64,000 nt of DNA from Mycolicibacterium sp. TUM20985 (GTDB lineage: Bacteria > Actinomycetota > Actinomycetes > Mycobacteriales > Mycobacteriaceae). The notes beneath the pieces are model-generated. The model saw nothing but the letters and a program-made list of their open reading frames with translations, ran no database searches and was not told the origin of the DNA. The stretch's first letter is position 1. Every line of letters starts with the position of its first letter. Below are positions 47,228-58,876 of this stretch, piece by piece. A program made the translations under genes and the position numbers. The stretch is taken from contig NZ_AP027291.1 in the NCBI RefSeq assembly GCF_030295745.1, positions 2,232,001-2,296,000 of the forward strand, read 5' to 3'.

Positions 47228-47288
47228 CGAACCCCTTCTCATCGGCCGTCCGGGGGGCGGCGCATCATCCTTGACACTCATCGGGCAC

Positions 47289-49027
<1,739 letters not shown>

Positions 49028-50920
49028 CGCCTCGGTCTGCCTGGCGGCGATCCGTGCCGAGCGTGCGGTCGCCGCCCACGCCGCGTGCCTGCCCGCGGCG
49101 GCCACCGGCGTGGCATAGCCGTCCCCGGACGTCGTCTCGACCCGGACGATGCGCACTCCCGGCTGAGTCAACCACCGTGCGATGAGGCCGGTCTCCTCGA
49201 CGAGCGCACCGCCCAACGGGGCGGCCGAGGGCAGAACCGATTGTGCCGCAGCGCATATCGCGTCGATCACCGGCATCGGGGGCACGCCCCGGCAGGCGTT
49301 GCCCGCGGCGGCGAGCTGACCGTATCGGACGATCGCGAGGTGCCAGCCGCCCGCACCGTCCGGCCGTGCGGCGACGAGTTCGTCGACCGCGACGAGGGCG
49401 TGCAGCCGCTGGCCCCGCCAGACGGTGTCGATCGCGGTGGCGGCATGATCGCGCCACCGTGCGGCGGTCTCGTACTTGCCCCGCTCGGCCAGCAGGCCGA
49501 CGTGGGTGAGGGCTTCCGAGAGCGCCGAGTCGTCGGCCCCGGCGATGAGTTCCACGGCCCGCGCGGGGGCGGCGGCATAGACCGTCGCGGGCACGTCCCG
49601 GGCGGCCGGGCACGGCGAGAGCTCCAGCTGGGGGCAGGACGGCCCGTGGAGCGCCGAACGGGCCAGCCGGGTGGTGCACGTCCGCACCCCGGTGAAGCGG
49701 GCCAGCAGCGCAGCCGTCTCGACGGCGTCGGCGCGGGCGCGGAACGGTCCGATCGCTCGGTCGTGCCGCGGCGACCGGACCACCGAGAACCTCGGGAAGG
49801 CCTCCTCGGTGAGCACCACCCACCACCACTTGTGCGGAAATTTGGAACGCCGGTTGTAGGGCGGGGCGTGGGCGGCGAGCAGCCGGAGCTCGCGGACGCC
49901 CGCCTCGAGTTCGTGCGCACACTCGACGTGGTCCACCCGGATGGCCAGCGAGGCCATCTCCTTCATCCGGATGCGCGGATCGGTCCCGTTGAAGTACCCC
50001 GCGACACGGCGTCTCAAGTCGACGGCGGTGCCGACGTACAGCACCTCGTCGGAGGGGCCGCGGAACACGTACACGCCGGGTCGGCGTGGCAGTGCGGTCG
50101 CGAGATGCCGGTTGCGGCGCTGGGCCGGCGTCACGTCGGGCAGGTAGGAGCGGAGGTCGGCGAAGGTGTGGATGCCCTGGTTGCCAATGCGTTCGATGAG
50201 GGCATGCAGGACGTCCACCGTGGCGCGAGCGTCGTCGAGCGCCCGGTGCGTGGGCCGGGTACGCGCACCGAGAAGCAGGGCCAGCGCCGACAACCGCACG
50301 CTCGGTGCCTCGTCCCGGGTCAGCACCCGGCGCGCCAACTTCACGGTGCACAGCACCGGGGGTCGCTTCCACGGGAGCTGCAGGCGATCCGCGGCGGCCC
50401 GCAGGAACCCCACGTCGAAACCGGCGTTGTGGGCGACCAGCACCGCACCGCGGGCGAACTCGAGGAACGCCGGGAGCACGGAGTCGATGGTCGGCGCATC
50501 GCAGACCATGGCCGTCGTGATGCCGGTCAGCGTGACGATCTGCGGGGGGATCGAGCGGCCCGGATCCACCAGGGTGGCGAACTCGCCGAGCACCTCGCCA
50601 CCGCGCACCTTCACGGCACCGATCTCGGTGATCGCGTCGAATCCCCGGCCATCCTCGTCGCCCTTGGCCCGACCGCCGGTGGTCTCGAGGTCGACGATGA
50701 CGAAGGTCGTCTCGCGCAGTGGCAAGTCGGCCAGTCCGGCGAGCAGCCCAGCCGGATCGTCGCGGAAGACCGCGTCGACGTCGCCGAAGCTCAGCTGGCC
50801 CATGGGAGGACCGTAGGCGTGGCGACCGACACCCGACTCACATCGTTGTAATTCGCGTGTCAGGGCCTGTCGGTGGTCGTCGTTACCGTGCGGCATGACT
50901 CTATTGAGAGGAGTGCGGCC

Positions 50921-51175
50921 ATGACTCGAGCAGAGACGGGACCGGACCTGCCAGAACCGTCCGACGACGACGCCGGGACCCTGCACATCGATTGCGATGA
51001 CTGCGCGGTGCGCGGACACGGCTGCCAAGACTGCGTCGTCAGTGTCTTATTGGGCGTCCCAGAGACTTTGCTGGCGGATGAACGCCAAGCCCTGGAGGTC
51101 CTAGCAGACGCCGGATTGGCCCCTCGGCTACGGCTGGTTCCGATTCACCGGAGGCGCGCTGACGGGGTCGCGTAG
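50921..51175 (+). CDS. small Cys-rich conserved protein
   Basis: An 84-residue acidic protein. Its conserved part is [23 protein letters not shown] with four cysteines, C25, C28, C35 and C38, spaced CxxC-x6-CxxC, suitable for a zinc or Fe-S site. The remainder is a helical [14 protein letters not shown] and a basic tail. GAGAGGAG ends seven bases before the ATG at 50921, a strong ribosome site. It is divergent from the nuclease gene and lies upstream of the NlpC/P60 gene. I do not know its function; the same motif occurs widely in Actinobacteria as I recall. Confidence 0.8.
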   Translation: MTRAETGPDLPEPSDDDAGTLHIDCDDCAVRGHGCQDCVVSVLLGVPETLLADERQALEVLADAGLAPRLRLVPIHRRRADGVA

Positions 51176-51237
51176 CGGGGTCCGTCGCTGGGTGGCAGCG
51201 AAAAATTCCCCTGGCGCCTGTTAAGTTTGCGTCTCTG

Positions 51238-51267
51238 TTGGACAACCCCGTTGCCGTTTCGTAACCT
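51238..51267 (+). promoter_or_regulatory. promoter of the NlpC/P60 gene
   Basis: TTGGAC (51238-51243) and TAACCT (51262-51267) with an 18-base spacer form a plausible sigma-A promoter, giving a 5' leader of about 50 bases. No riboswitch motif was recognised in the leader. Confidence 0.4.
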
Positions 51268-51325
51268 GTCTGAGACCCAACGCAGTTCGAGCGGCTCGCT
51301 TACAGCAGTTGAAGGACGCGAAATC

Positions 51326-52465
51326 TTGAGGTTTGACGCCATGCACCGAAGCACACGTGGTCTTCGGCGACCGATTGTTGGCGCGCTAGCAGGGCTGATG
51401 GTCTTCGCCGGGGCGCTCGCAGGCAATTCGCAGGCAGACCCTGCCGCCGACGCGCTGGCAAAGCTCAATGAGCTGTCCCGCCAGGCCGAGCAGACCACCG
51501 AGGCCATGCACTCTGCGGAGTTGGATCTCGGAAACAAGTTGCAGGCTCAGAACGCAGCCGAACAGAAGCACGCCGCCGACCTTGCCGCCGTGGATGCGAC
51601 CAGGGCCCAGCTGGCAACCTTTCAGATGTCGGTCGACAAGGTTGCTGCCGCCCAGTACATGGGGGGTCGCACCGACGGGCTGGACGCGATGCTGACCGCA
51701 AGCTCGCCGCAGGGCCTCATCGACCAGCTGGCCGTGCAGCGCGTGATGGCCACCGAGATGTCGGTGCAGATGAAGAACTTCAAGAGCAGCAGTGTGCTGG
51801 CTAACCAGGCCGAGTTGGCGTCCGCTAAGTCCGCTGCCGACACCAAGACGCTTGCAGAGCAGGCCGCAGCGGTGCGCGCGGACCTGCAGTCCAAGCAAAG
51901 CAAACTGCAAGTGCAGATGGCGATCGTCAAGTCGCAATACACGGCGCTGACCCCCGCCCAGCGTCAGGCGCTGGCCGCCATCCCGCCCCCACCACCCATG
52001 CCCGCACCGGATGCCGCCCCGCCCACCGAGGGCCCCGACGTACTTGCTGCCGCACCCGGTGGCATCAACCCCGGCGACCTCGCACCGCCGGAGGCCGCCA
52101 TCCCGGCCCCGCCCGCCGAGGGAGAGGGCATGGTCGCCGTCCAGGCGGCACTGACCCGAGTTGGTTCGCCGTACTCCTGGGGTGCGGCAGGTCCCGGTGC
52201 GTTCGACTGCTCGGGACTGGTCATGTGGGCCTTCGGCCAGGCCGGTGTCAACCTTCCGCACTCGAGCCAGGCCCTGGCCCAGGGCGGCCTGCCCGTGTCC
52301 ACGGATCAGATGCAGCCCGGCGACCTGGTCACCTTCTATTCGGACGCCTCACACGTCGGCATCTACATCGGCGACGGAATGATGGTGCATGCCTCGACGT
52401 ACGGCACACCGGTGCGAGTCGCCCCGGTGAACAATGCGCCGATTCACAACGTCCGTCGTTACTGA
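51326..52465 (+). CDS. NlpC/P60 peptidoglycan hydrolase (Rv2190c-type)
   Basis: A 379-residue secreted cell-wall endopeptidase. The signal peptide ends near ALAGNSQA-DP. A long coiled-coil domain (about 40-215, Ala/Gln/Leu-rich) precedes a Pro-rich linker and the NlpC/P60 domain. Its catalytic residues are Cys in FDCSGLVMWAF, His in DASHVGIYIGDG and a third polar residue (His) in MMVHAST. RIP-type enzymes cut D-Glu-mDAP bonds during cell separation. The TTG at 51326 (MRFDAMHRS) follows GAAGGACG; ATG 51341 is an alternative. The gene overlaps the next one by 32 bases. Confidence 0.92.
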   Translation: MRFDAMHRSTRGLRRPIVGALAGLMVFAGALAGNSQADPAADALAKLNELSRQAEQTTEAMHSAELDLGNKLQAQNAAEQKHAADLAAVDATRAQLATFQMSVDKVAAAQYMGGRTDGLDAMLTASSPQGLIDQLAVQRVMATEMSVQMKNFKSSSVLANQAELASAKSAADTKTLAEQAAAVRADLQSKQSKLQVQMAIVKSQYTALTPAQRQALAAIPPPPPMPAPDAAPPTEGPDVLAAAPGGINPGDLAPPEAAIPAPPAEGEGMVAVQAALTRVGSPYSWGAAGPGAFDCSGLVMWAFGQAGVNLPHSSQALAQGGLPVSTDQMQPGDLVTFYSDASHVGIYIGDGMMVHASTYGTPVRVAPVNNAPIHNVRRY

Positions 52466-53279
52466 GCGCCCGCTGGTCGGCCTGCTCCTGCTGGCCGAGT
52501 TGGCCGCCGCTGCGGTACTGATCGCGAGTCCGCTCGGCGATGGCCGGCCCGACCAAGGGCCGCCGACCGCCACGCATGCCTCGCTCGACGTGCCGTCCAC
52601 GCCCGCCGACCCGCTCGTGCTCCGCGACGGCCGCACGGTCTCGCTGATGGCCCTCGGGGGCGCCAAGACGGCTGATCTCCAGAGTCGGATCTGGGGTGAA
52701 CTCGACGGCGCTGCCGACGCGGTCACGGCGTTCTGGGGTGACGACTGGCCGCGCAACGTCGTCGTGGTGCTCACCGGTACCAATGAGGAGTTCCGGGCAC
52801 TCGCGGTGGGGGAGCCCGACATCGCCGCCGCGACGACGGCGCAGCGGATCGTCTTTGCGCCAGGCGCCAGCTCGATGAGCGACGCCTCGTTGCGAATCGT
52901 GTTGCGCCACGAACTCTTCCACTACGCCGCCCGTGGACGCACCGTGGCCGACGCGCCGCGCTGGCTCACCGAGGGGATCGCCGACTTCGTCGGCAGGCCA
53001 CCCACACCGAAGCCCGGGCCCGAACGGGCCGCCGTCCTGGCGCAGCTGCCGACGGACGTCGAGCTCGACACGCCGGGCGCGACGCGGTCGCTGGCCTACG
53101 ACAGGTCGTGGTGGTTCAGTCGGTTCGTGGCCAGCCGCTACGGGACCGAGACGCTGCGCACGCTGTACGTCAAGGCCTGTGGCGCCGGCCATCCCGAGCC
53201 TTCCGCCGCCATCTCCGACACCCTCGGCGTGGACACACCCCAGGTGCTCGCGGCGTGGCGGGCCTGGCTCAGCGGATAG
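52434..53279 (+). CDS. gluzincin-type metalloprotease-like exported protein
   Basis: A 281-residue protein with a signal-anchor sequence (PLVGLLLLAELAAAAVLIASPL, 13-34) and a zinc-peptidase domain of the peptidase-MA type. The signature is complete: H159-E160-x-x-H163 in LRHELFHYA and Glu180 in WLTEGIADF as third ligand. It is expected to work outside the membrane. The start at ATG 52434 lies inside the end of the NlpC/P60 gene, so translation is probably coupled. It matches Rv2189c in place. The substrate is unknown, but a cell-wall or envelope protein is plausible given its neighbours. Confidence 0.82.
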   Translation: MRRFTTSVVTERPLVGLLLLAELAAAAVLIASPLGDGRPDQGPPTATHASLDVPSTPADPLVLRDGRTVSLMALGGAKTADLQSRIWGELDGAADAVTAFWGDDWPRNVVVVLTGTNEEFRALAVGEPDIAAATTAQRIVFAPGASSMSDASLRIVLRHELFHYAARGRTVADAPRWLTEGIADFVGRPPTPKPGPERAAVLAQLPTDVELDTPGATRSLAYDRSWWFSRFVASRYGTETLRTLYVKACGAGHPEPSAAISDTLGVDTPQVLAAWRAWLSG

Positions 53280-53281
53280 CG

Positions 53282-54424
53282 ATGTCCCGAGTCCTGTTGG
53301 TGACGAATGACTTTCCGCCGCGTCGCGGTGGCATTCAGTCCTACCTCGAGAACCTGGTCGCCGAACTGGTCAAGACCGGTCGTCACTCGCTGGTGGTATA
53401 CGCACCGAAATGGAAGGACGACAGCGACTACGACGCACGGGCCCGCGAGGCCGGCGTCGAGATCGTGCGTCACCCGACGACGCTGATGATCCCGGAGCCG
53501 TCGGTGGCGCTGCGGATGCGCAAGCTCATCAGCCGTCACGACGTCGACACGGTATGGTTCGGCGCCGCCGCTCCACTGGCGCTGTTGTCCCCGCTCGCAC
53601 GCGATGCCGGCGCCACCCGGGTGATCGCCAGCACGCACGGCCACGAGGTGGGCTGGTCCATGCTGCCGGTGGCGCGAACGGCGTTGCGGCGCATCGGAAA
53701 CGACACCGACGTCGTCACGTTCATCAGTCAATACACCCGCAGCCGGTTCGCCGCCGCCTTCGGCCCCGCCGCCGCACTGGAACGACTCGCGCCCGGGGTC
53801 GACACCGACCGCTTCGAACCCAATTCCGTGGCCAGGGCCGAGATGCGCGCCCGCTACCGCCTGGGTGACCGGCCGGTCGTCGTCTGCGTGTCGCGACTGG
53901 TGCCACGCAAGGGTCAGGACATGCTCATTCGGGCGCTGCCCGCAATTCGCCAGCGCGTGTCCGGCGCGGCACTCGTCATCGTCGGTGGCGGGCCCTACCG
54001 GGACGAGTTGCGCCGCCTCGCCCACGGTGTCGGCGTCGCCGAGCACGTGATCTTCACCGAGGGCGTGCCCGCCGAGGAGCTGCCCGCCCACCACGCCATG
54101 GCCGACGTCTTCGCGATGCCGTGCCGCACCCGCGGCTCCGGGCTCGACGTCGAAGGCCTCGGCATCGTCTACCTCGAGGCGTCGGCGACGGGCGTGCCGG
54201 TCGTCGCGGGGAAGTCGGGGGGCGCACCGGAATCGGTCATCGACGGCGAGACGGGTCTGGTGGTCGAAGGCTGGGACGTCGGTGCCATCGCCGCCGCGGT
54301 GTCCGACCTGCTGGCCGACCCCGACCGGGCCGCGGCGATGGGCAGGGCGGGCCGTCAATGGGTCGTGGACCACTGGCAGTGGCGCACCAAGGCGGAGCGA
54401 CTCTCGGAACTGCTCGCCGGTTAG
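53282..54424 (+). CDS. pimB: phosphatidylinositol mannoside mannosyltransferase PimB'
   Basis: A 380-residue GT4 glycosyltransferase that adds the second mannose to PIM1, giving PIM2 for PIM, LM and LAM synthesis on the cytoplasmic face. Features include [18 protein letters not shown] at the acceptor side, [29 protein letters not shown] and the donor-site [24 protein letters not shown] with the E-x7-E motif. It corresponds to Rv2188c. The gene begins two bases after the protease-like gene and converges with fadD15. Confidence 0.95.
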   Translation: MSRVLLVTNDFPPRRGGIQSYLENLVAELVKTGRHSLVVYAPKWKDDSDYDARAREAGVEIVRHPTTLMIPEPSVALRMRKLISRHDVDTVWFGAAAPLALLSPLARDAGATRVIASTHGHEVGWSMLPVARTALRRIGNDTDVVTFISQYTRSRFAAAFGPAAALERLAPGVDTDRFEPNSVARAEMRARYRLGDRPVVVCVSRLVPRKGQDMLIRALPAIRQRVSGAALVIVGGGPYRDELRRLAHGVGVAEHVIFTEGVPAEELPAHHAMADVFAMPCRTRGSGLDVEGLGIVYLEASATGVPVVAGKSGGAPESVIDGETGLVVEGWDVGAIAAAVSDLLADPDRAAAMGRAGRQWVVDHWQWRTKAERLSELLAG

Positions 54425-56229
54425 TGCCCGGCCTTCGAGTAGAGGGCGTCGATGTCGCTGGCGAACTTCTCGGCGACCACCTTGCGCTTGACCTTCAGCG
54501 TCGGCGTCAATTCACCGGTGTCCTCGGTGAAGTCGACGGGCAAGATGCGGATCTTGCGGATCGACTCGGCATGGGACACCGACTGATTGGCGTCCTTGAC
54601 GGCCAGGTCGACCTCGGCGAGCAGGTCGGGATCCTCGGCCAGATCGCCGACGGTGGCCGAGGCGTCCTTGCCATTGCGCTGCTTCCAGCCGGGGAAGGCC
54701 TCGGGGTCGATGGTGATGAGCGCCGCGATGAAGGGTTGCGCGTCACCGACGACCATCGCCTGACTGATCAGCGGGTGTGCCCGCAGCCTGTCCTCGAGCA
54801 GAGCGGGGGCGACGTTCTTTCCGCCCGCGGTCACGATGATCTCCTTCTTGCGGCCGACGATCGTTAGGAAGCCCTCGTCGTCGATCGCCCCGAGGTCACC
54901 GGTGTGGAACCAGCCGTCGGTGAACGCGCCCTCGGTCTCGGTTGGGTTGTGCCAGTAGCCGCTGAACACGACGCCACCCGACACCAGGAGCTCCCCGTCG
55001 TCACCCAGACGCATGCTGTTGCCCGGCACCAACTTTCCGACCGAGCCGACCTTTACGTCCCCGACGCGGTTGACGGTGATGGCCGCGCTGGTCTCGGTCA
55101 GGCCGTACCCCTCGTAGATCGTCAGGCCGACGCCGCGGTAGAAGTGCCCGAGCCGGGCTCCCAGCGGTGCCCCGCCGGAGATGGCGGCGTGGCAGTTGCC
55201 GCCCAGGGCCGCCCGCAGCTTGCCGTAGACCAATCGGTCGAACAGGGCGTGCTTGAGTCTGAGCCGCAGGCTGGGCCCGCCGGTGGCCTGGGCCTGGCTC
55301 CAGGCGATCGCGGTCGCCGTGGCCGCACCGAAGATCTTCTGCTTGCCGCCGTCGCTGGCATTCTGTTCGGCCGTGTTGAAGACCTTCTCGAACACGCGCG
55401 GTACCGAGACCACCAGTGTCGGCTTGAACACGCCGAGCGTGGGGACCAGGTTCTTGACGTCGCTGGTGAAACCGAGGGTGACCTTGTTGCTGAACGCCGC
55501 GATCGTGATGGCGCGCGCCAGCACGTGGGCCAGGGGGAGGAACACCAGGAGCTTCTCGCCCTTGTCGAGAAGGGTGGGGAAACAGGCCTTGGCGCCACGC
55601 ATCTCGTTCAGGAGGTTCGAGTGGGTCAGCTGGCAGCCCTTGGGCTTTCCGGTGGTGCCCGACGTGTAGACGAGCGTGGCGACGTCCGCGGACGCGATCC
55701 CATCGAGCCGCTGCCGCACCGCGTCGGCCTCGACGCCCTCACCGATGCGGGCGAGCTCGCCGAGCGCGCCGGGGCCGGTGCCGTCGATGCGGTACACGTG
55801 GCGCAGGTCGGGCAGTTCGGCCTTCAGCTGCTCGATCTTCTGGAAGTGTTCGTCGGTCTCCGCGAAGGCCGCGACCGCCCCCGAATCCGACAAGACGAAC
55901 CGCACCTGCTCCGCCGAGCTGGTCTCGTAGATCGGCACCGTGATCGCGCCGATGGACAGGATCGCGAAATCGATGATGGGCCACTCGTAGCGGGTCGCCG
56001 AGAGAACGGCCACCCGGTCGCCCGGCGCGACACCCTCGGCGATCAGACCCCGGGCGGTCGACCGGACCTGCTCCGCGACCTGGGCACACGTCACGTCGGT
56101 CCACGATCCATCGACGAGACGCTGGATGATGACGTGATCGGGATCGTCGGCCTCGTGGGAGAACACCGAGCTGACGACGGTGTCGTGCTCGCTGACGGTG
56201 AACGATGCGGAGACACTGAACTCGCGCAC
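54421..56229 (-). CDS. fadD15: long-chain fatty-acid-CoA ligase FadD15
   Basis: A 602-residue acyl-CoA synthetase that activates fatty acids with ATP and CoA. The AMP-binding loop is [14 protein letters not shown], followed by [11 protein letters not shown], the A5-type GYGLTETSA, and [33 protein letters not shown] for the hinge and C-terminal lysine. The length matches M. tuberculosis FadD15. I chose GTG 56229 ([10 protein letters not shown]) after AGAGGTG; a GTG at 56241 is nearby. It is divergent from the SRPBCC gene. Confidence 0.95.
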   Translation of the reverse strand: MREFSVSASFTVSEHDTVVSSVFSHEADDPDHVIIQRLVDGSWTDVTCAQVAEQVRSTARGLIAEGVAPGDRVAVLSATRYEWPIIDFAILSIGAITVPIYETSSAEQVRFVLSDSGAVAAFAETDEHFQKIEQLKAELPDLRHVYRIDGTGPGALGELARIGEGVEADAVRQRLDGIASADVATLVYTSGTTGKPKGCQLTHSNLLNEMRGAKACFPTLLDKGEKLLVFLPLAHVLARAITIAAFSNKVTLGFTSDVKNLVPTLGVFKPTLVVSVPRVFEKVFNTAEQNASDGGKQKIFGAATATAIAWSQAQATGGPSLRLRLKHALFDRLVYGKLRAALGGNCHAAISGGAPLGARLGHFYRGVGLTIYEGYGLTETSAAITVNRVGDVKVGSVGKLVPGNSMRLGDDGELLVSGGVVFSGYWHNPTETEGAFTDGWFHTGDLGAIDDEGFLTIVGRKKEIIVTAGGKNVAPALLEDRLRAHPLISQAMVVGDAQPFIAALITIDPEAFPGWKQRNGKDASATVGDLAEDPDLLAEVDLAVKDANQSVSHAESIRKIRILPVDFTEDTGELTPTLKVKRKVVAEKFASDIDALYSKAGH

Positions 56230-56339
56230 GATGTGTGCCACCTCTTTCGACGGTTCCCCCCACAGGACGGATATCTCGTCGGACCAGCCTAGTCGGCCGC
56301 CGAGCGTCGTCGTCGCCGCATGTGTGAAGGTGGTGAACG

Positions 56340-56729
56340 ATGAACAGCATTCAGGTAGCGGACGAGACGTTCGTGTGCGCCGATCCCGCGGACGTCGGCG
56401 CGGCGGTCGCGGATCCGGCGAGCTGGCGACGATGGTGGCCCGACCTGCGGCTGACGGTCGTCGAGGACCGCGGCCCGGCGGGCCAGCGCTGGACCGTCAC
56501 GGGCGCGCTCACCGGCACGATGGAGATCTGGTTGGAGGCGTCCTTCGACGGCGTCATCCTGCACTACTTCCTGCACGCCGAGCCGTCCGGAGTGGCCGCC
56601 TGGCAGTTGGCGAAGATGGACCTTCCCAAGGCGATCCATCGGTGCCGCGTGGCAGGGAAGAAGATGGCGTTCGAGGTCAAGCAGAGGCTCGAGGAGTCGC
56701 GCAAGGTCGGTGTGTCCCGGCTGGCGTGA
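56340..56729 (+). CDS. SRPBCC (START-like) protein, Rv2186c-type
   Basis: A 129-residue protein with the helix-grip fold of polyketide cyclases and START domains: strand [32 protein letters not shown], then antiparallel strands ([32 protein letters not shown]) and a C-terminal helix. Such proteins form a hydrophobic pocket for lipids or ring compounds; no catalytic residues are obvious. AAGGTGG precedes the ATG. A second SRPBCC gene follows 30 bases later, which suggests a related pair. Confidence 0.88.
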   Translation: MNSIQVADETFVCADPADVGAAVADPASWRRWWPDLRLTVVEDRGPAGQRWTVTGALTGTMEIWLEASFDGVILHYFLHAEPSGVAAWQLAKMDLPKAIHRCRVAGKKMAFEVKQRLEESRKVGVSRLA

Positions 56730-56746
56730 GCGCCGCGCGATACGGG

Positions 56747-56752
56747 TACATT
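56747..56752 (+). promoter_or_regulatory. -10 box of leaderless Rv2185c-type transcript
   Basis: TACATT ends seven bases before the GTG at 56760. Confidence 0.4.
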
Positions 56753-56759
56753 CCTGCAC

Positions 56760-57197
56760 GTGGCGGACAAGACTGCGCAGACCATCTACATCGACGCCGA
56801 CCCCGCGACGGTGATGGACGTGATCGCCGACATCGGCTCCTATCCGGACTGGGTGGCTGAGTACAAGGAGACCGAGGTCCTCGAGAGCGACGCCCAGGGC
56901 TACCCGAAGACGGCGCGCCTGGTGCTCGACGCCGCCGTGCTGAAGGACACCATGGTGCTGGCCTACACCTGGCCGCCCGACCACGCCTCGGTGCGGTGGT
57001 CATTGGTGTCCAGCTCGCTGTTGCGGGCGCTTGATGGGGCATACCTCCTGTCCCGCAAGGGTTCTGGTACCGACGTGACCTACGAGTTGGCGGTCGACCT
57101 GGTGATTCCGATGATTGGTCTGCTCAAGCGCAAGGCCGAGCGACGGCTCACCGACACTGCACTGAAGGATCTCAAGAAACGAGTCGAGGCTGACTGA
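56760..57197 (+). CDS. SRPBCC (START-like) protein, Rv2185c-type
   Basis: A 145-residue protein of the same fold as its neighbour: strand QTIYIDADPATVMDVIADIGSYPDWV, central strands (TARLVLDAAVLKDTMVLAYTW) and a long C-terminal helix (LLKRKAERRLTDTALKDLKKRVEAD). The hydrophobic pocket probably binds a lipid or polyketide-like ligand. The GTG at 56760 is seven bases after TACATT. The next gene starts within its last eight bases. Confidence 0.9.
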   Translation: MADKTAQTIYIDADPATVMDVIADIGSYPDWVAEYKETEVLESDAQGYPKTARLVLDAAVLKDTMVLAYTWPPDHASVRWSLVSSSLLRALDGAYLLSRKGSGTDVTYELAVDLVIPMIGLLKRKAERRLTDTALKDLKKRVEAD

Positions 57198-58470
57198 GAG
57201 CGACAACCCGGTCGAAACCCTCGCCACCGGCAGCGCAAGGATCAGCCTCTTCGTCGGCAAGGGTGGAGTGGGCAAGTCCACGCTGGCGACGGCCACTGCG
57301 GTGCGCGACGCGCGCAGCGGCCTACGGGTACTACTGGTGTCGACCGATCAGGCCCACTCGACGGGTGACGTGCTGGGCACCAGCGTGATCCCGACGGGGG
57401 AGCGGAGCCCCACCAGGGTCCTGGCCGATGAGTTCGAGGCAGGCGGCGGGTGGCTCGACGCCCTCGCTCTCGACACACTGGCGCTCATGGAGCAGCGGTG
57501 GCGGCAGGTGGCGGGTGTCCTCGCCGCCCGGTTTCCCGAGTCTGATCTTGGAGACGTTGCCCCCGAAGAGCTTTCGGCTCTGCCCGGCATTCAGGAGGTC
57601 TTGGGTCTCGACGAGGTCGGCGAACTGGCCGCGTCGGGGCGATGGGACCACGTGGTCGTCGACTGCGCGTCGACCGCCGACGCCATGCGCATGCTCACCC
57701 TGCCCGCCACCTTCGGGCTCTATCTCGAGCGGGCCTGGCCACGGCACCGCAGACTCTCCCTGGCCGCCGGTGACGCCACCGCCTCCGGGGTGGTCGAACT
57801 GCTGGAACGGATCGCCGTGGCTACCGATCGCCTCGGTGAACTGCTCACCGATTCCTCGCGAGTGCGGGCCCACCTGGTGCTCACCCCCGAGCGGGTGGTC
57901 GCCGCGGAGGCGGTCCGCACGCTCGGCGCGCTGGCCCTGATGGGGGTCTCGGTGGAGGAACTGATCGTCAATCAGGTTCTGTTGCAAGATGACTCGTTCG
58001 AGTATCGGAACCTGCCAGAACATCCGGCGTTCGACTGGTACGCCGAGCGGATCGCCGAGCAGCGAGGGGTCCTCGATGGTCTCGACGCCGCGATCGGTGA
58101 CGTCACGCTGGTGCTCGTCCCGCATCTGGCGGGGGAGCCGATCGGGCCGAAGGCGCTCGCCGACCTGCTCGACGCCGCGCGACGGCGGGACGGCTCGGCG
58201 CCACCCGGGCCGGTGCGTCCAGTGGTCGACCGCGAATCCGGGTCCGGGCTCGAGGCGGTGTACCGGATGCGGCTAGAGTTGGCACAGGTCGATCCGGGCA
58301 CCTTGACATTGGGCCGGGTCGACGACGACCTGATCATCGGCGTCGGAGGCATGCGTCGCCGCGTTCGGTTGGCGTCCGTCCTACGGAGATGCACCGTGGT
58401 GGACGCGCAGCTGCGCGGTAGCGTACTGACGGTGCGTTTTCGACCCAATCCGGAGGTGTGGCCGGCGTGA
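57190..58470 (+). CDS. ArsA/GET3-like ATPase (Rv2184c-type) with non-standard start
   Basis: A protein of about 426 residues of the ArsA/Get3 family. The deviant Walker A is FVGKGGVGKST (21-31 if read from CTG 57190), followed by switch-like VVLDCASTADAMRM, and a C-terminal ArsA-HSP20-like domain (VRLASVLRRCTVVDAQLRGSVLTVRF). Family members are P-loop ATPases for ion export or membrane-protein delivery. No ATG, GTG or TTG lies in frame between the stop at 57163 and the P-loop; the first, GTG 57268, would delete half of the P-loop. CTG 57190 is therefore the likely start, overlapping the preceding gene by eight bases. Confidence 0.85.
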   Translation: MTESDNPVETLATGSARISLFVGKGGVGKSTLATATAVRDARSGLRVLLVSTDQAHSTGDVLGTSVIPTGERSPTRVLADEFEAGGGWLDALALDTLALMEQRWRQVAGVLAARFPESDLGDVAPEELSALPGIQEVLGLDEVGELAASGRWDHVVVDCASTADAMRMLTLPATFGLYLERAWPRHRRLSLAAGDATASGVVELLERIAVATDRLGELLTDSSRVRAHLVLTPERVVAAEAVRTLGALALMGVSVEELIVNQVLLQDDSFEYRNLPEHPAFDWYAERIAEQRGVLDGLDAAIGDVTLVLVPHLAGEPIGPKALADLLDAARRRDGSAPPGPVRPVVDRESGSGLEAVYRMRLELAQVDPGTLTLGRVDDDLIIGVGGMRRRVRLASVLRRCTVVDAQLRGSVLTVRFRPNPEVWPA

Positions 58471-58817
58471 GCGAGTCCCACTCCGACATTCCCCCCGAGC
58501 TCCGGCAGCTGGCCCAGTCGCTCCTGGACCGCCTCGACCCCGCCGTGCGGCTGGCCGCCGCCCGCGCCACGTCGGGGTCCGACGGCAAGTGCCAGCAGGT
58601 GTGGTGCCCGGTGTGTGCCCTGGCCGCATTGGTGACCGGGGAACGGCATCCGCTCTTGACCGTGATCGCCGAGCACAGCGTCTCCCTGTTGGCGGTCGTT
58701 CGCGCAATGACGGATGCCCTCGACCAAGAGGGAACCGACGCACCGGAGCCGCCGCCGACCGACCCGCCGCAAGCACCCGGCCGCTACGAGCACATCCCCG
58801 TCACCGTCGAGGACTGA
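58467..58817 (+). CDS. small Cys-containing conserved protein (Rv2183c-type)
   Basis: A 116-residue protein. A helical N-terminus (LRQLAQSLLDRLDPAVRLAAARAT) leads to three cysteines in KCQQVWCPVCALAAL (C42, C47, C50), possibly a metal site, followed by a second amphipathic helix (LLTVIAEHSVSLLAVVRAMTDAL) and a Pro-rich tail. The GTG at 58467 overlaps the ATPase stop by four bases (GTGA), so both are translated together. A role as a partner of the ATPase is plausible but not established. Confidence 0.8.
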   Translation: MSESHSDIPPELRQLAQSLLDRLDPAVRLAAARATSGSDGKCQQVWCPVCALAALVTGERHPLLTVIAEHSVSLLAVVRAMTDALDQEGTDAPEPPPTDPPQAPGRYEHIPVTVED

Positions 58818-58876
58818 GCGCCAACTGGGTACAGTTGTCGCAGGGCTCCGTCCGGGCGCCCGCCGCGGGAGGCTCG

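Noticed and set aside
51176..51325. c-di-AMP (ydaO-type) riboswitch before the NlpC/P60 gene
   Set aside because: Such elements precede some actinobacterial cell-wall hydrolase genes, but the conserved core was not found and the predicted leader is only about 50 bases.
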